Positions 22,543-30,180 of a stretch of DNA of 37,713 bases are shown here, piece after piece. Source of the DNA: a virus; IMG/VR virus record IMGVR_UViG_3300042923_000336, positions 1-37,713 of that record. One strand, 5' to 3'. The translations under genes were made by a program, and so were the position numbers. The stretch's first letter is position 1, and each line of letters opens with the position of its first letter. Below the pieces are notes generated by a model. That model did no database searches, was not told the DNA's origin, and was given only the letters and a program-made list of their open reading frames with translations.

Positions 22543-25500
22543 ATGGCAGGCGTTTTTTCGAGGTCTGAATCGACTGGAACAAAAACGAGAAGTGGCGTTT
22601 TTAATCGCATAGAGGACGAGAATGTCGGCAAATACAAGGAACAAATGGGTAATTCTCGCCTGATGGAAGTCGACACGTTGAAGAAAGAACAGGCGAAGAA
22701 GGCGCAGGAAAAAGTTACTCAAGGGCAGATGAAGTCTTTAGGCGTTGACTTGGCAAGCAACACTAAGAGATTTGGAGAATACAAATCTGACATAGACGCT
22801 AAAGCCGCAACAAGAAAAGCGGTAGAAGACGCAAATCCAACGTACCGCGAACGTGTAATGGATACTGTGGAGCGTCAAAACTGGCCGGATATACTAAAGC
22901 CAGTTGGGACAGCAATCGCCGCCGTGTCGGAAATTCCATTCAGCCGCGCAGTTCAGCAGAGAACAACAATGTACCCGGAACTACAGGATCCCAAAGATCG
23001 TGTAGGTGGATTAGCTGGACTTGCTGCCGATATCGCAATTCCATTAACGGTTCCGGGCGCGGGGTTGAGTGGAACACAGTTATACAATTCAGCCGGAAAC
23101 ATGCTGCAACGCGCGGCTCCCAAACTTGCTGACTCTCTCAAAGGTAGAGTTGCATCCGAAGCCATTAAGGGAGCAGCTACGGGCGCTCCGCTAAGCGCGG
23201 GGGCGACACTTGCGGTTAATCCAGACGCAAGCGGAAAGGAGTTAGCGATTAACTCAGGTATTGGTGTGCTAGGAGGAGCCGCATTAGGATCTGTTGTCCC
23301 GCTAGTAGGCAAAGCATTCACCTCATTTGTTAATCGCGGTAAATCCGTTGCTCCAGAGGTTGAAGAAACGGTCAGAGCGGCGGTTGAATCTAGACCGCCA
23401 AAGATTATGGGTAACCTTAGAAACGCTAATCAGGATCAATACGTTAGCAACATCATGGGTCAGATCAGAGACGAAGTTAACCAGCGAATGACACCGCCTT
23501 TAGAAAATCCAGACGAGTTAGCAAAGTGGCTTAAAGCTCAACTTGGTGATGACGTTCCTATGAAAGAGATTAAAGGAATGGCTTACGAGGATATGAGGAA
23601 GCTATCAGATGATGTTCGAAGAGAAATGAAGATGTACAATGTCGCCACTCAGGTAGCCAAGGAACGTGGATTTAACCTTGAGGATGCGTTTGCTGGTAAA
23701 CTTCCAAGCATCAAGGAAACGGTAGCCAGAGACGCTTCTAGGAGGGCGTACGGAGTAGGTGAAGCGCCAACGATAAATGTACAGCGAACTATTCGTCCAG
23801 AAGGTCCTGCGGTTCCTAGAGAGGTTCGTGCCGTTAATCCTGCGCCAATGGGAGAGCCAAATGCGAGTATATCCAACACTCGTCCGGTTCGTCCGGTTAC
23901 AGACATAAAGCCAAATGAACCACCTGTACGGGAGAGTGACATGAGGTCGAATCTGGAACCAGCTAGGGCAAGTAATCCGGCACGCCAAACAGACGAGTTA
24001 GGTTTCGCACAAACGGTAAGGAATTCGGATAACACGTCCCAAAGCCTTATTGATGCATTGACCGATACTCCAATGGTCGGAGCGCGCACGACGGACGTTA
24101 TAAATCGTCAACAAGCCGCTAAATTAATTGAACGACATGGTGCAGAAGGCTTATATGGCGTGCTTATGGCTAAAACAAAACAATTCAACGCCGCTGAAAC
24201 GACAGCAGCCGAAACATTAGCTAAACAATTCAGTAGCCTTGGTGGGGATGATAACCTTAGAAAGGCTATTGATCTTGTCTCAAAGACCGCTAAAGGCGGT
24301 AGAGAGATGGGGCAGGCAATACAAGCTTTAAGCCAGTGGAATAAACTTGATGAATCCGGTGCTTTGCTATTAGGTCAAAGGCAACTGAATAGAGGTGTGG
24401 ACGATATAAACGATTGGGTAGATTTAAGCCCAACACAAGCGGCACCGATAACGAAGGCGGCGCAGGACATAGGAAGCGCACAGGAGACTCGGAGCCTTGC
24501 GGATGAAGTATTATCCATCGTTACCAACAAGCAGGTGGGACAGGCGCTTACGGACGCTGAGAAGGCTACTATCAAGCAGTTCCAAGATCAGGTTAAAATG
24601 ATCAACGAAAAAGGCAAAGGGATATTGTCGAAGCCAAAAGCAAATAAGGCCAATGAGACGATCAGAGAAGTTTCGCAAATTGAACCTAAAGCTCGCACTC
24701 GCGATCAAGTGGTTTCCTTCTTGGATGCCAAAGCTGATAAAGCGCGTCAAAGGCTTGCGGCTTCAAGAAATAGGATTAGTTCTACTCCTTTCGATACCTA
24801 TGCAGATTATGCAATTATCGGAGCTTCTAAGATCGCCAAGGGCGCTGTGAAGCTATCGGACTTTACCGAGCAAATGGTAAGGGACTTCGGGGAGAAGATC
24901 CGACCGCACATTAACGAGGTATTCACGAAGGCAACCAACGTGTTCAGGAAAGAAAATGGTTTGCCAACGGTTGAACAATTAGATCGAGTTGTACGAAACG
25001 CGGTTAAGAATGAAAGGTTTACGGCAGAAGAAGCGAAACAATTCAAGGCATGGGCTTCTGAAATCGGTCATATGTCGGATGAATTCAAGCGAGAAGCCAC
25101 GCAGGATCTTCAAGCAGCAATGAAGGAGCTCGGTGACTCAACTTTGGGTCAAAAACTATCCACTCTTCAAACCGGTGCTATGCTTTTGAATGCGGTAACG
25201 CTAGAGAGAAACGTAATCGGTAACTTAGCTCAATTAGTTAGTGAAAAAGTCAATAAAGTAGCAACGGTTCCTATTGATTGGGCGGCATCCAAATTAACGG
25301 GACAGCAACGAACGATATTTTTCAAAACGATGAACCAAGAAAAGTTTTGGAGTAACTTTTTATCCGGCACATCTTCCAATTGGAGAGGCGTAAGCCCTAA
25401 TGGTATGTTGGATAGTTACGGTATTCAAGCGAATGTATTCGGCAAGAAGAATCCGCTTAAATATGTATCTAAACTATTAGGGGCATCATTGGGCGGCTTT

Positions 25501-27039
25501 GACCACGCCTTTTATAGTGCCGCCAAGGGCGATGTACTAGCCACTTACGCAGAACAATTAGGCAAGGCAAAGGGAATGTCTAAAGCAGAAATAAAAGCAG
25601 GAATGAAGGATCTTATCGTGCAGCTGGACGATCGGATTCACGAACTTGCAGACCACGCAGGAAGGTACGCGACTTATCAGGACGAAACGTTGCTTTCAAA
25701 CGGAGCAGAAGCCCTCAAAAGAGGCTTAAACGAAGTATCTACGGGCATAGCGAGTCGAAAGCTGGTAGAAATGGGTTTGCCGAAGAGTTTAAGCATGGAA
25801 GGGTTTGGCGCGGGTGATATATTGACCAAGTTCGCTAAAACTCCCGCAAACCTTGTTATGAGAGGTCTTGATTACTCTCCAGTTGGCTTTGTCCGTTCCT
25901 TGGTTGATTTAATGTATTTCGTGGGCAAGCGAGATAGATTCGACCAACATCAAGCCGTTCGGAGGCTTGGTAGGGCAATAACAGGTACGCTAGGATTTAC
26001 GGGCATGGGCTACGTTCTTGCAGACGCAGGAATACTAACTGGATCATCTAGTATGGACAAGGATACTCGTTCAATCCAAGAGCAATCCGGTCAAGGCGCT
26101 TATAAGGTAAACTGGTCAGCGCTTGGTAGATTCATTACAAGCGGATTGGATTACGATGCTGCCAAGTACCGAAAAGGTGATCGCCTGATGGATTGGCAAT
26201 GGTTACAACCAGCGGCTATATCCGTTGCGATGGGTGTTAACGCTAACAAGGCAGTAAAAGAAAAGAAAGATGGCGCAGACATAACGGGTTGGAAAGTGGC
26301 ACAGAGAGCTCTTCTTGGCGGCCTGCAATCTGTACTTGAAAATCAAATGCTGCAAGGCGTGAGTAATCTTGTGGACGCAACTAATGAGGTTTACAAGAGG
26401 GGCGATGCAACGAAGTTCAAGAATATTGGAAAAGGCGTTCCTGCAACGTTCATTCCTACACTATCGAACCAAGCGCGTACGGCTACAGACAACAAACAAC
26501 GAGAGACTTTCAGTGACGATCTTCTGACTGAGATGGGAAACCTCATTAAAAATAAGATACCTGGATTATCTAAGACGCTCCCAGTATCTCATGACTCGCT
26601 CGGTAACGAACGTGAGAAGGTGCAAGGTGGCAAAGAAAACACCGTCAAGCAGTACCTAACGGCGTTTTTCAGCCCTGCTAGAATGACGGAGTACCAAGTA
26701 TCTCCCGAGGCCAAATTAGTTCTTGATATAATGAGTCAGAGTGGTGATGCTACGGTATTGCCGCGCATTGGAAATAAGTCCTTCCACGTTAGGCAAGGCA
26801 AGGACTTGAAGGATCTAAAAGTGAGCCTTAACGCTAAACAATTCTCAGAATATCAGAAGAATCTTGGGACAATGGTTTCTGACAGGTTGGCTCAAAAGTC
26901 CGAATATCTCTCCAATCCTAATGTCAGCTTAGAAAATAAGGTTAAAAAGGTAAATGAGATACTGACTGATATGGGAAAGAAAGCGAGGGAGGATATTGGG
27001 ACGCAAATGGGTTACAAGAAAAAAGACATCAAAAGCTGA
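22543..27039 (+). CDS. giant internal virion / DNA-ejection protein (probable)
   Basis: The product is 1498 aa, from ATG 22543 with GAGGAGTGATGAA upstream. Glycine-rich hydrophobic segments lie at about residues 152-176 (GGLAGLAADIAIPLTVPGAG) and 236-260 (GIGVLGGAALGSVVPLVGKA), and again near 1143-1168. They could insert in membranes. A Pro/Arg linker spans about 416-470; long helical stretches fill the rest (residues about 640-900). No tape-measure-like neighbours (chaperone pair, tail tube) exist, so I prefer an ejection protein that forms a conduit during infection, as in N4/T7/P22-like phages, over a tape measure. No protease or lysozyme motif seen. Confidence 0.6.
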   Translation: MAGVFSRSESTGTKTRSGVFNRIEDENVGKYKEQMGNSRLMEVDTLKKEQAKKAQEKVTQGQMKSLGVDLASNTKRFGEYKSDIDAKAATRKAVEDANPTYRERVMDTVERQNWPDILKPVGTAIAAVSEIPFSRAVQQRTTMYPELQDPKDRVGGLAGLAADIAIPLTVPGAGLSGTQLYNSAGNMLQRAAPKLADSLKGRVASEAIKGAATGAPLSAGATLAVNPDASGKELAINSGIGVLGGAALGSVVPLVGKAFTSFVNRGKSVAPEVEETVRAAVESRPPKIMGNLRNANQDQYVSNIMGQIRDEVNQRMTPPLENPDELAKWLKAQLGDDVPMKEIKGMAYEDMRKLSDDVRREMKMYNVATQVAKERGFNLEDAFAGKLPSIKETVARDASRRAYGVGEAPTINVQRTIRPEGPAVPREVRAVNPAPMGEPNASISNTRPVRPVTDIKPNEPPVRESDMRSNLEPARASNPARQTDELGFAQTVRNSDNTSQSLIDALTDTPMVGARTTDVINRQQAAKLIERHGAEGLYGVLMAKTKQFNAAETTAAETLAKQFSSLGGDDNLRKAIDLVSKTAKGGREMGQAIQALSQWNKLDESGALLLGQRQLNRGVDDINDWVDLSPTQAAPITKAAQDIGSAQETRSLADEVLSIVTNKQVGQALTDAEKATIKQFQDQVKMINEKGKGILSKPKANKANETIREVSQIEPKARTRDQVVSFLDAKADKARQRLAASRNRISSTPFDTYADYAIIGASKIAKGAVKLSDFTEQMVRDFGEKIRPHINEVFTKATNVFRKENGLPTVEQLDRVVRNAVKNERFTAEEAKQFKAWASEIGHMSDEFKREATQDLQAAMKELGDSTLGQKLSTLQTGAMLLNAVTLERNVIGNLAQLVSEKVNKVATVPIDWAASKLTGQQRTIFFKTMNQEKFWSNFLSGTSSNWRGVSPNGMLDSYGIQANVFGKKNPLKYVSKLLGASLGGFDHAFYSAAKGDVLATYAEQLGKAKGMSKAEIKAGMKDLIVQLDDRIHELADHAGRYATYQDETLLSNGAEALKRGLNEVSTGIASRKLVEMGLPKSLSMEGFGAGDILTKFAKTPANLVMRGLDYSPVGFVRSLVDLMYFVGKRDRFDQHQAVRRLGRAITGTLGFTGMGYVLADAGILTGSSSMDKDTRSIQEQSGQGAYKVNWSALGRFITSGLDYDAAKYRKGDRLMDWQWLQPAAISVAMGVNANKAVKEKKDGADITGWKVAQRALLGGLQSVLENQMLQGVSNLVDATNEVYKRGDATKFKNIGKGVPATFIPTLSNQARTATDNKQRETFSDDLLTEMGNLIKNKIPGLSKTLPVSHDSLGNEREKVQGGKENTVKQYLTAFFSPARMTEYQVSPEAKLVLDIMSQSGDATVLPRIGNKSFHVRQGKDLKDLKVSLNAKQFSEYQKNLGTMVSDRLAQKSEYLSNPNVSLENKVKKVNEILTDMGKKAREDIGTQMGYKKKDIKS

Positions 27040-27145
27040 TGTGCCGGAGCTAATTTACGGAATTGTTTGTGTGGCGCTTATACTCTGGATGATTATTTAT
27101 TCAGTAGTAACCGGAACCGCGCCAGAAAATAATGGATTTGAATAG
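26996..27145 (+). CDS. small single-pass membrane protein, TTG start
   Basis: The product is 49 aa. TTG 26996 follows GAGGGAGG closely and overlaps the end of the giant virion gene by 44 bases in another frame. The basic N-terminus (GRKWVTRKKTSKADVP) is followed by one clear membrane span (ELIYGIVCVALILWMIIYSV), a positive-inside single-pass protein. Next to lysis genes such proteins may be antiholins or spanin-like helpers. An internal GTG at 27041 lacks a ribosome site. Confidence 0.5.
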   Translation: MGRKWVTRKKTSKADVPELIYGIVCVALILWMIIYSVVTGTAPENNGFE

Positions 27146-27168
27146 GAGCCCTTCGGGGCTCTTTTCTA
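27146..27168 (+). terminator. intrinsic terminator, TTCG tetraloop
   Basis: GAGCCC (27146-27151), TTCG, GGGCTC (27156-27161), then TTTTCTATT. It lies between the structural and lysis genes. Confidence 0.8.
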
Positions 27169-27183
27169 TTAAGGAGGTATGCC

Positions 27184-27333
27184 ATGATTAAAATTTCGTT
27201 AATCGAAACATTCTGCAAATGCCACAAAGTACCCGGCGATACTTGTCCGTTCATTCGCACGCTACGAGAGTTAAAAGCTGATTGGTTAGCCGACGAAATG
27301 TCCGAGGTGAGGGAAGTCCCTTCGGATGTATGA
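27184..27333 (+). CDS. small Cys-containing protein before the lysis genes
   Basis: The product is 49 aa. ATG 27184 follows AAGGAGGTATGCC, a near-perfect ribosome site. The sequence has Cys/His residues spaced as FCKCHKVPGDTCPFIRTL, which could bind zinc, then a helix (RELKADWLADEMSEVREV). It overlaps the next start by eight bases. Unknown. Confidence 0.65.
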   Translation: MIKISLIETFCKCHKVPGDTCPFIRTLRELKADWLADEMSEVREVPSDV

Positions 27334-27997
27334 TTTAATCCTTGAGATATCCCATGCAATAATGCGAAACGGACTTAGCCTGTCGGCACTCGGCACGGCT
27401 ATTTTTGTTTTGCTCAAGCAAAAGAAAGTTAAGCGCAAATTAAAAAAGCTTATTCCTATGCTGTTTGACGAGGATTCAGAGGTCAAAGAGTACGTTAACA
27501 ATCAAATCAAAATCATGGAAAATCAGCGATTAATGATGGAACACTTGGGGGTTAAAGGATGTGCAGGAAGCAACGTCTCATTGATAAATACGGGGAAGCG
27601 CTCGTTGACATCCTCATGGGCGGGGAGATTATTTGTCCGTCCTGCCGATGCGTTCACAGCAAGGGAATTGACTACTTATTCGAAACGGAGGAAAAACAAG
27701 ATGTTGAAAAAAATTGGCTCCAGTAAGTTGCAAATGATTCTTGTTCCTACGATCATTAACCTCTGTTTGTTGGTTGGATACATGTTAAACGTAAGCGATA
27801 TTCAAGCGCGAGTAGAGTCGTGGACTCCGCTTATCAATCTAGGCGTACAAGCGGTGCTAGGCATTGCCTATGCTATCATTGAGGGCGGTATTGATAAAGC
27901 GTCAGTTAACACGAATGGGGTGACAGCATATGACGCAAAATCTCTTGATTCTGTCCGATCAGATTCGGAAGACGTTGGGCATACCACAGGTAATTAA
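27326..27997 (+). CDS. membrane-anchored lysis-region protein, open in frame into the holin
   Basis: From ATG 27326 the frame stays open for 223 codons to the holin stop. Only the first 75 residues or so look like a natural protein: one membrane span (GLSLSALGTAIFVLLKQ), a basic patch (KKVKRKLKK) and an acidic helical tail (FDEDSEVKEYVNNQIKIM) ending near MEHLGVKG. The following 45 codons (about 27560-27700) are the out-of-frame image of another gene. If the GGGGG run at 27547-27551 had one more G, this gene would stop at a TAA directly before the next ribosome site. Either a one-base loss has joined the frames, or a real fused long form of the holin exists. Confidence 0.45.
   Translation: MYDLILEISHAIMRNGLSLSALGTAIFVLLKQKKVKRKLKKLIPMLFDEDSEVKEYVNNQIKIMENQRLMMEHLGVKGCAGSNVSLINTGKRSLTSSWAGRLFVRPADAFTARELTTYSKRRKNKMLKKIGSSKLQMILVPTIINLCLLVGYMLNVSDIQARVESWTPLINLGVQAVLGIAYAIIEGGIDKASVNTNGVTAYDAKSLDSVRSDSEDVGHTTGN
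27559..27726 (+). CDS. small zinc-ribbon-like protein nested in the lysis cassette
   Basis: The product is 55 aa, ATG 27559, with TTAAAGG just upstream. It reads well in this frame: MCRKQRLIDKYGEALVDILM, then ICPSCRCVHSKGIDYLF with a CxxCxC/H cluster and an acidic tail. It overlaps the open frame from 27326 for its whole length and the holin start by 26 bases. The protein-like composition here, against the poor composition of the overlapping frame, indicates that this is the real gene between 27559 and 27700. Confidence 0.6.
   Translation: MCRKQRLIDKYGEALVDILMGGEIICPSCRCVHSKGIDYLFETEEKQDVEKNWLQ
27701..27997 (+). CDS. holin
   Basis: The product is 98 aa from ATG 27701; CGGAGG lies about ten bases upstream, inside the preceding gene. 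A short basic start (MLKKIGSSKLQ) precedes two membrane spans, MILVPTIINLCLLVGYML and LINLGVQAVLGIAYAIIEGG, and a hydrophilic C-terminal tail. This size and topology, and its 68-base overlap with the amidase, identify the holin that times membrane opening. The tail region is also the coding overlap, so its sequence is constrained. Confidence 0.75.
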   Translation: MLKKIGSSKLQMILVPTIINLCLLVGYMLNVSDIQARVESWTPLINLGVQAVLGIAYAIIEGGIDKASVNTNGVTAYDAKSLDSVRSDSEDVGHTTGN

Positions 27998-28724
27998 TAT
28001 CATTGATCAGTTACCGAAGCATCAAAGTAAGACATGGCCGGCGCGTAACTTTAATTTATTAGAAGGAATCACCGTCCATCACTTCGCCAGTGAGGCTCCA
28101 ATCGTTAACCAAGCGAACTATCATATCAACGCTCACGGCTGGGCAGGGATCGCGTATGCGGTCATCATCCGGGACGGTCAAATCCTACAGACTAACTACC
28201 TAGACAAGCGTACAACCCATGCCAGCGGCGGCAACGATAACACCATAGGAATATGCATCGGCGGGGATTTATCAAAACGTTCGATAACTGACTTTGAACG
28301 CCGGGCATTAACTGGAATAGTCCTCGGACTCAAGGAAATGTTTCCTGACCTGTGGGTTAAGGGCCATAATCAAATTTCCAAGACAAGCTGTCCATGCACC
28401 GATATGAACCGGATCCGCGCTGACATCCTTGCAACCGAGGAACAGATACATTACCTTAACCAACCATCTGCACAGATCGTCAAGGCATTCGCCATCACAG
28501 ACCGCATCAAGTCCCTGTGTGACCGCATCAACGATCCTAAATATGGTGGAGAGTGTAAGCGCAAGGTAATGCTATTCGCCACTATAGAGTCATTGGAGAC
28601 TCCGGAGGGCGTGAAGAAGAGAGTTGTAGAGGACTTATACACTAAAGCGATTAATGGCGGTAAAGAAGCTGTAAGGAAATTGGGATTGTACTATGATTTT
28701 GCAGAAGAGAATCGGCTCCTTTAA
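27930..28724 (+). CDS. endolysin: N-acetylmuramoyl-L-alanine amidase
   Basis: The product is 264 aa, ATG 27930 in the holin end. The Amidase_2/PGRP-type catalytic domain occupies about residues 20-170: zinc ligand region EGITVHHFASEAP (about 45-57), then AHGWAGIAYAVIIRDG, a family core motif, and the second ligand region VKGHNQISKTSCPC (about 147-160), where His and Cys coordinate Zn. It cleaves the amide between muramic acid and L-Ala. The C-terminal 90 residues (repeated KYGGECKRKV and helices) are a probable wall-binding domain not recognised by name. It ends in a terminator. Confidence 0.9.
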   Translation: MTQNLLILSDQIRKTLGIPQVINIIDQLPKHQSKTWPARNFNLLEGITVHHFASEAPIVNQANYHINAHGWAGIAYAVIIRDGQILQTNYLDKRTTHASGGNDNTIGICIGGDLSKRSITDFERRALTGIVLGLKEMFPDLWVKGHNQISKTSCPCTDMNRIRADILATEEQIHYLNQPSAQIVKAFAITDRIKSLCDRINDPKYGGECKRKVMLFATIESLETPEGVKKRVVEDLYTKAINGGKEAVRKLGLYYDFAEENRLL

Positions 28725-28744
28725 TCAGGGAGCCTTTTTATTTA
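28714..28744 (+). terminator. intrinsic terminator after the endolysin
   Basis: GGCTCC (28714-28719) pairs with GGAGCC (28729-28734), loop including the stop codon, followed by TTTTTATTT. It is the end of the late operon. Confidence 0.85.
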
Positions 28745-28746
28745 CC

Positions 28747-28775
28747 TTGTTTACTACGTAGTAAAGTGGTATAAT
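28747..28775 (+). promoter_or_regulatory. strong sigma-A promoter with a perfect 16-bp palindrome operator
   Basis: TTGTTT (28747-28752), 17-bp spacer, TATAAT (28770-28775) with TGG just before it, so near-consensus and extended -10. TTTACTACGTAGTAAA (28750-28765) is a perfect palindrome covering the -35 end and most of the spacer, an ideal repressor site. The transcript starts about 10 bases before ATG 28792. I infer regulated expression apart from late genes, possibly by the 28792 product. Confidence 0.8.
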
Positions 28776-28791
28776 ATGGTTAGGTGATCAT

Positions 28792-28959
28792 ATGGCAAAT
28801 AAGAAAAACGCTAACTACATAAACAAGCCGTTTATGCTAGACAAGGACATTCCAGAAGAAAAGGAATTGTACGAATGGTTGCAAACTTTGCCAACAGGAG
28901 AATTCAAGCAGAAGACGAAAAAGTATTGGACCAGGAAGATGAAGGAGGACAAGAAATGA
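28792..28959 (+). CDS. small basic protein, possible ribbon-helix-helix regulator
   Basis: The product is 55 aa, ATG 28792 (TTAGGTGATCAT upstream). KKNANYINKPFMLDKDIP looks like a short strand; EEKELYEWLQTLP and GEFKQKTKKYWTRKM look like two helices. This matches the size and outline of ribbon-helix-helix proteins such as CopG/ParR. Being the first gene behind a palindromic operator, it may be an autoregulator. No clear family match; the operator link is inference. Confidence 0.55.
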   Translation: MANKKNANYINKPFMLDKDIPEEKELYEWLQTLPTGEFKQKTKKYWTRKMKEDKK

Positions 28960-29099
28960 CATTAATCTTTATTCTAATGATCGGATCAATCCTGTATTTG
29001 TTCGTGGACAACTACTATTCAAAACAACGGATTGAGCTATTGAGGGAAAGAGTCAGAGATTTGGAGTTTATCACATCTCCAAAGGGGTGGAATAAATGA
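28956..29099 (+). CDS. small single-pass membrane protein
   Basis: The product is 47 aa, ATG 28956, with GAAGGAGGACAAG ahead and a 4-base overlap with the previous stop. One span, MTLIFILMIGSILYLFVDNY, is followed by a charged helix (QRIELLRERVRDLEF). It may be a membrane anchor. Function unknown. Confidence 0.6.
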   Translation: MTLIFILMIGSILYLFVDNYYSKQRIELLRERVRDLEFITSPKGWNK

Positions 29100-29326
29100 A
29101 CTTCACTGAGAACATAGCAACCGGAGTTAATACCGTAGCTAACGGGATATTCGGAACATTGGAAACAAAAGAAAAGGCGCAGAACGTTATGCTTGAAATG
29201 ATTATGTTATCCTGTAAGCAATACCAAAATGATGAACATTTCAGACGATGGATTAACCACGCTGGAGACCGCAAGAATCACAGGAAGTTTGATAAGGATC
29301 AGAAGAAACCGGAGAAGATGAGGTGA
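29096..29326 (+). CDS. small unknown protein
   Basis: The product is 76 aa from ATG 29096, overlapping the preceding gene (ATGA) and preceded by CCAAAGGGGTGG. The N-terminal half is an amphipathic helix (ENIATGVNTVANGIFGTLET), the C-terminal half Lys/His-rich and basic (NHAGDRKNHRKFDKDQKK), suggesting nucleic-acid or membrane contact. No family recognised. Confidence 0.55.
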   Translation: MNFTENIATGVNTVANGIFGTLETKEKAQNVMLEMIMLSCKQYQNDEHFRRWINHAGDRKNHRKFDKDQKKPEKMR

Positions 29327-29330
29327 TAAG

Positions 29331-29687
29331 ATGCATGTTACAATTACCAAATCTAGCAAGGACACATATTGGTATGCAGATAAAATAGGGTCATCGTTTG
29401 AAGTTACAGGATTTCAGGAAGATATTTATGAGGTTCGCAAATGGACAAGATTCCCGATTGAATATGATACCGCCCCTGTATTAAAAGAAGATTGCAAAGA
29501 AATACATGGTAAGCCTAGCCCTATTGAGGTTAGAAGGGGAACTGACTGGCGAATGAAAACTTATCATGTTGAAAAGCGTGATAAACTTGAGGAACGGTCA
29601 GGTTTCAAAATGACTAGCGAGATAAATCTTTACGAGAAGTTAAATAAAGAATCTGCGATTAAAGAGTATAAGGATGGCGATTCCTGA
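29331..29687 (+). CDS. unknown phage protein
   Basis: The product is 118 aa, ATG 29331 (GATGAGGTGATAAG upstream). Alternating strands in residues 1-50 (VTITKSSKDTYWYADKIGSS) suggest a small beta barrel like SH3; residues 60-118 are charged and helical. It resembles small phage or plasmid accessory proteins without known role. The next ribosome site lies in a short hairpin (TCGTCT/AGACGA). Confidence 0.55.
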   Translation: MHVTITKSSKDTYWYADKIGSSFEVTGFQEDIYEVRKWTRFPIEYDTAPVLKEDCKEIHGKPSPIEVRRGTDWRMKTYHVEKRDKLEERSGFKMTSEINLYEKLNKESAIKEYKDGDS

Positions 29688-29714
29688 CAGGTCGTCTATA
29701 AAGGAGACGAAGAA

Positions 29715-29873
29715 ATGATGGATAAAAAAGCTTTCTTGAAATGGCTAAAGACACAAGGGAATCATGAGTACACCCACATGTTCGCGGAAACTGCTTACAA
29801 TAACGTGAGAAACACCGTAATGAATGGGCAGTTTGATAAACCGTATTATTTATCTGGAAACGATTATTATTAA
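29715..29873 (+). CDS. small unknown protein
   Basis: The product is 52 aa, ATG 29715, with AAAGGAGACGAAG ahead. It has a helical start (DKKAFLKWLKTQGNHEY) and an aromatic C-terminus (FDKPYYLSGNDYY). The ribosome site falls between TCGTCT and AGACGA, which could fold and limit translation. Unrecognised. Confidence 0.55.
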   Translation: MMDKKAFLKWLKTQGNHEYTHMFAETAYNNVRNTVMNGQFDKPYYLSGNDYY

Positions 29874-29911
29874 TATCCGTATCAGGTCTAATCCATAAGG
29901 AGGGAAAGAGA

Positions 29912-30037
29912 GTGAACAAATTCTTTAAGGAACTACTTTGTCGCCATAAATGGAAATGGAATTCTCATCTTCCCGGCCATAATGTACGATGCGAAAAGTG
30001 TGGAAAGAAAGATACTTGGATGACTATGGGGGGCTAA
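29912..30037 (+). CDS. small zinc-finger-like protein, GTG start
   Basis: The product is 41 aa from GTG 29912, with AAGGAGGGAAAGAGA ahead. It has LCRHKWKW near the start and CEKCGKKDTW near the end, a Cys-His/CxxC metal-site pattern common in tiny phage proteins. It ends two bases before the next ATG. Function unknown. Confidence 0.6.
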   Translation: MNKFFKELLCRHKWKWNSHLPGHNVRCEKCGKKDTWMTMGG

Positions 30038-30039
30038 TC

Positions 30040-30180
30040 ATGGAACCAAATAAAATCTACATCCTCCACGACATAGGCAAAACAGAATTAACACCAGAAG
30101 AAGCAAAAGAACAATTAAGCGAAGTTGAGTTACCACCTAATATGAAGAAGATTATAGAGGGGATGGATGAGGGTGAATAG
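30040..30180 (+). CDS. small acidic protein
   Basis: The product is 46 aa, ATG 30040 (ATGGGGGGC upstream). Acidic, with MEPNKIYILHDIGKTELTPE and helix PEEAKEQLSEVELPPNMKKI. The end overlaps the next gene by 14 bases. Unknown. Confidence 0.5.
   Translation: MEPNKIYILHDIGKTELTPEEAKEQLSEVELPPNMKKIIEGMDEGE

Noticed and set aside
23605-24089. Long minus-strand open frames inside the giant virion gene
   Set aside because: They are mirror frames of a continuous, well-formed plus-strand protein and lack ribosome sites.
22543-27039. Tape measure protein
   Set aside because: No tail tube, chaperone or distal tail genes accompany it, and its position after a tailspike fits ejection proteins better. 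Not fully excluded.
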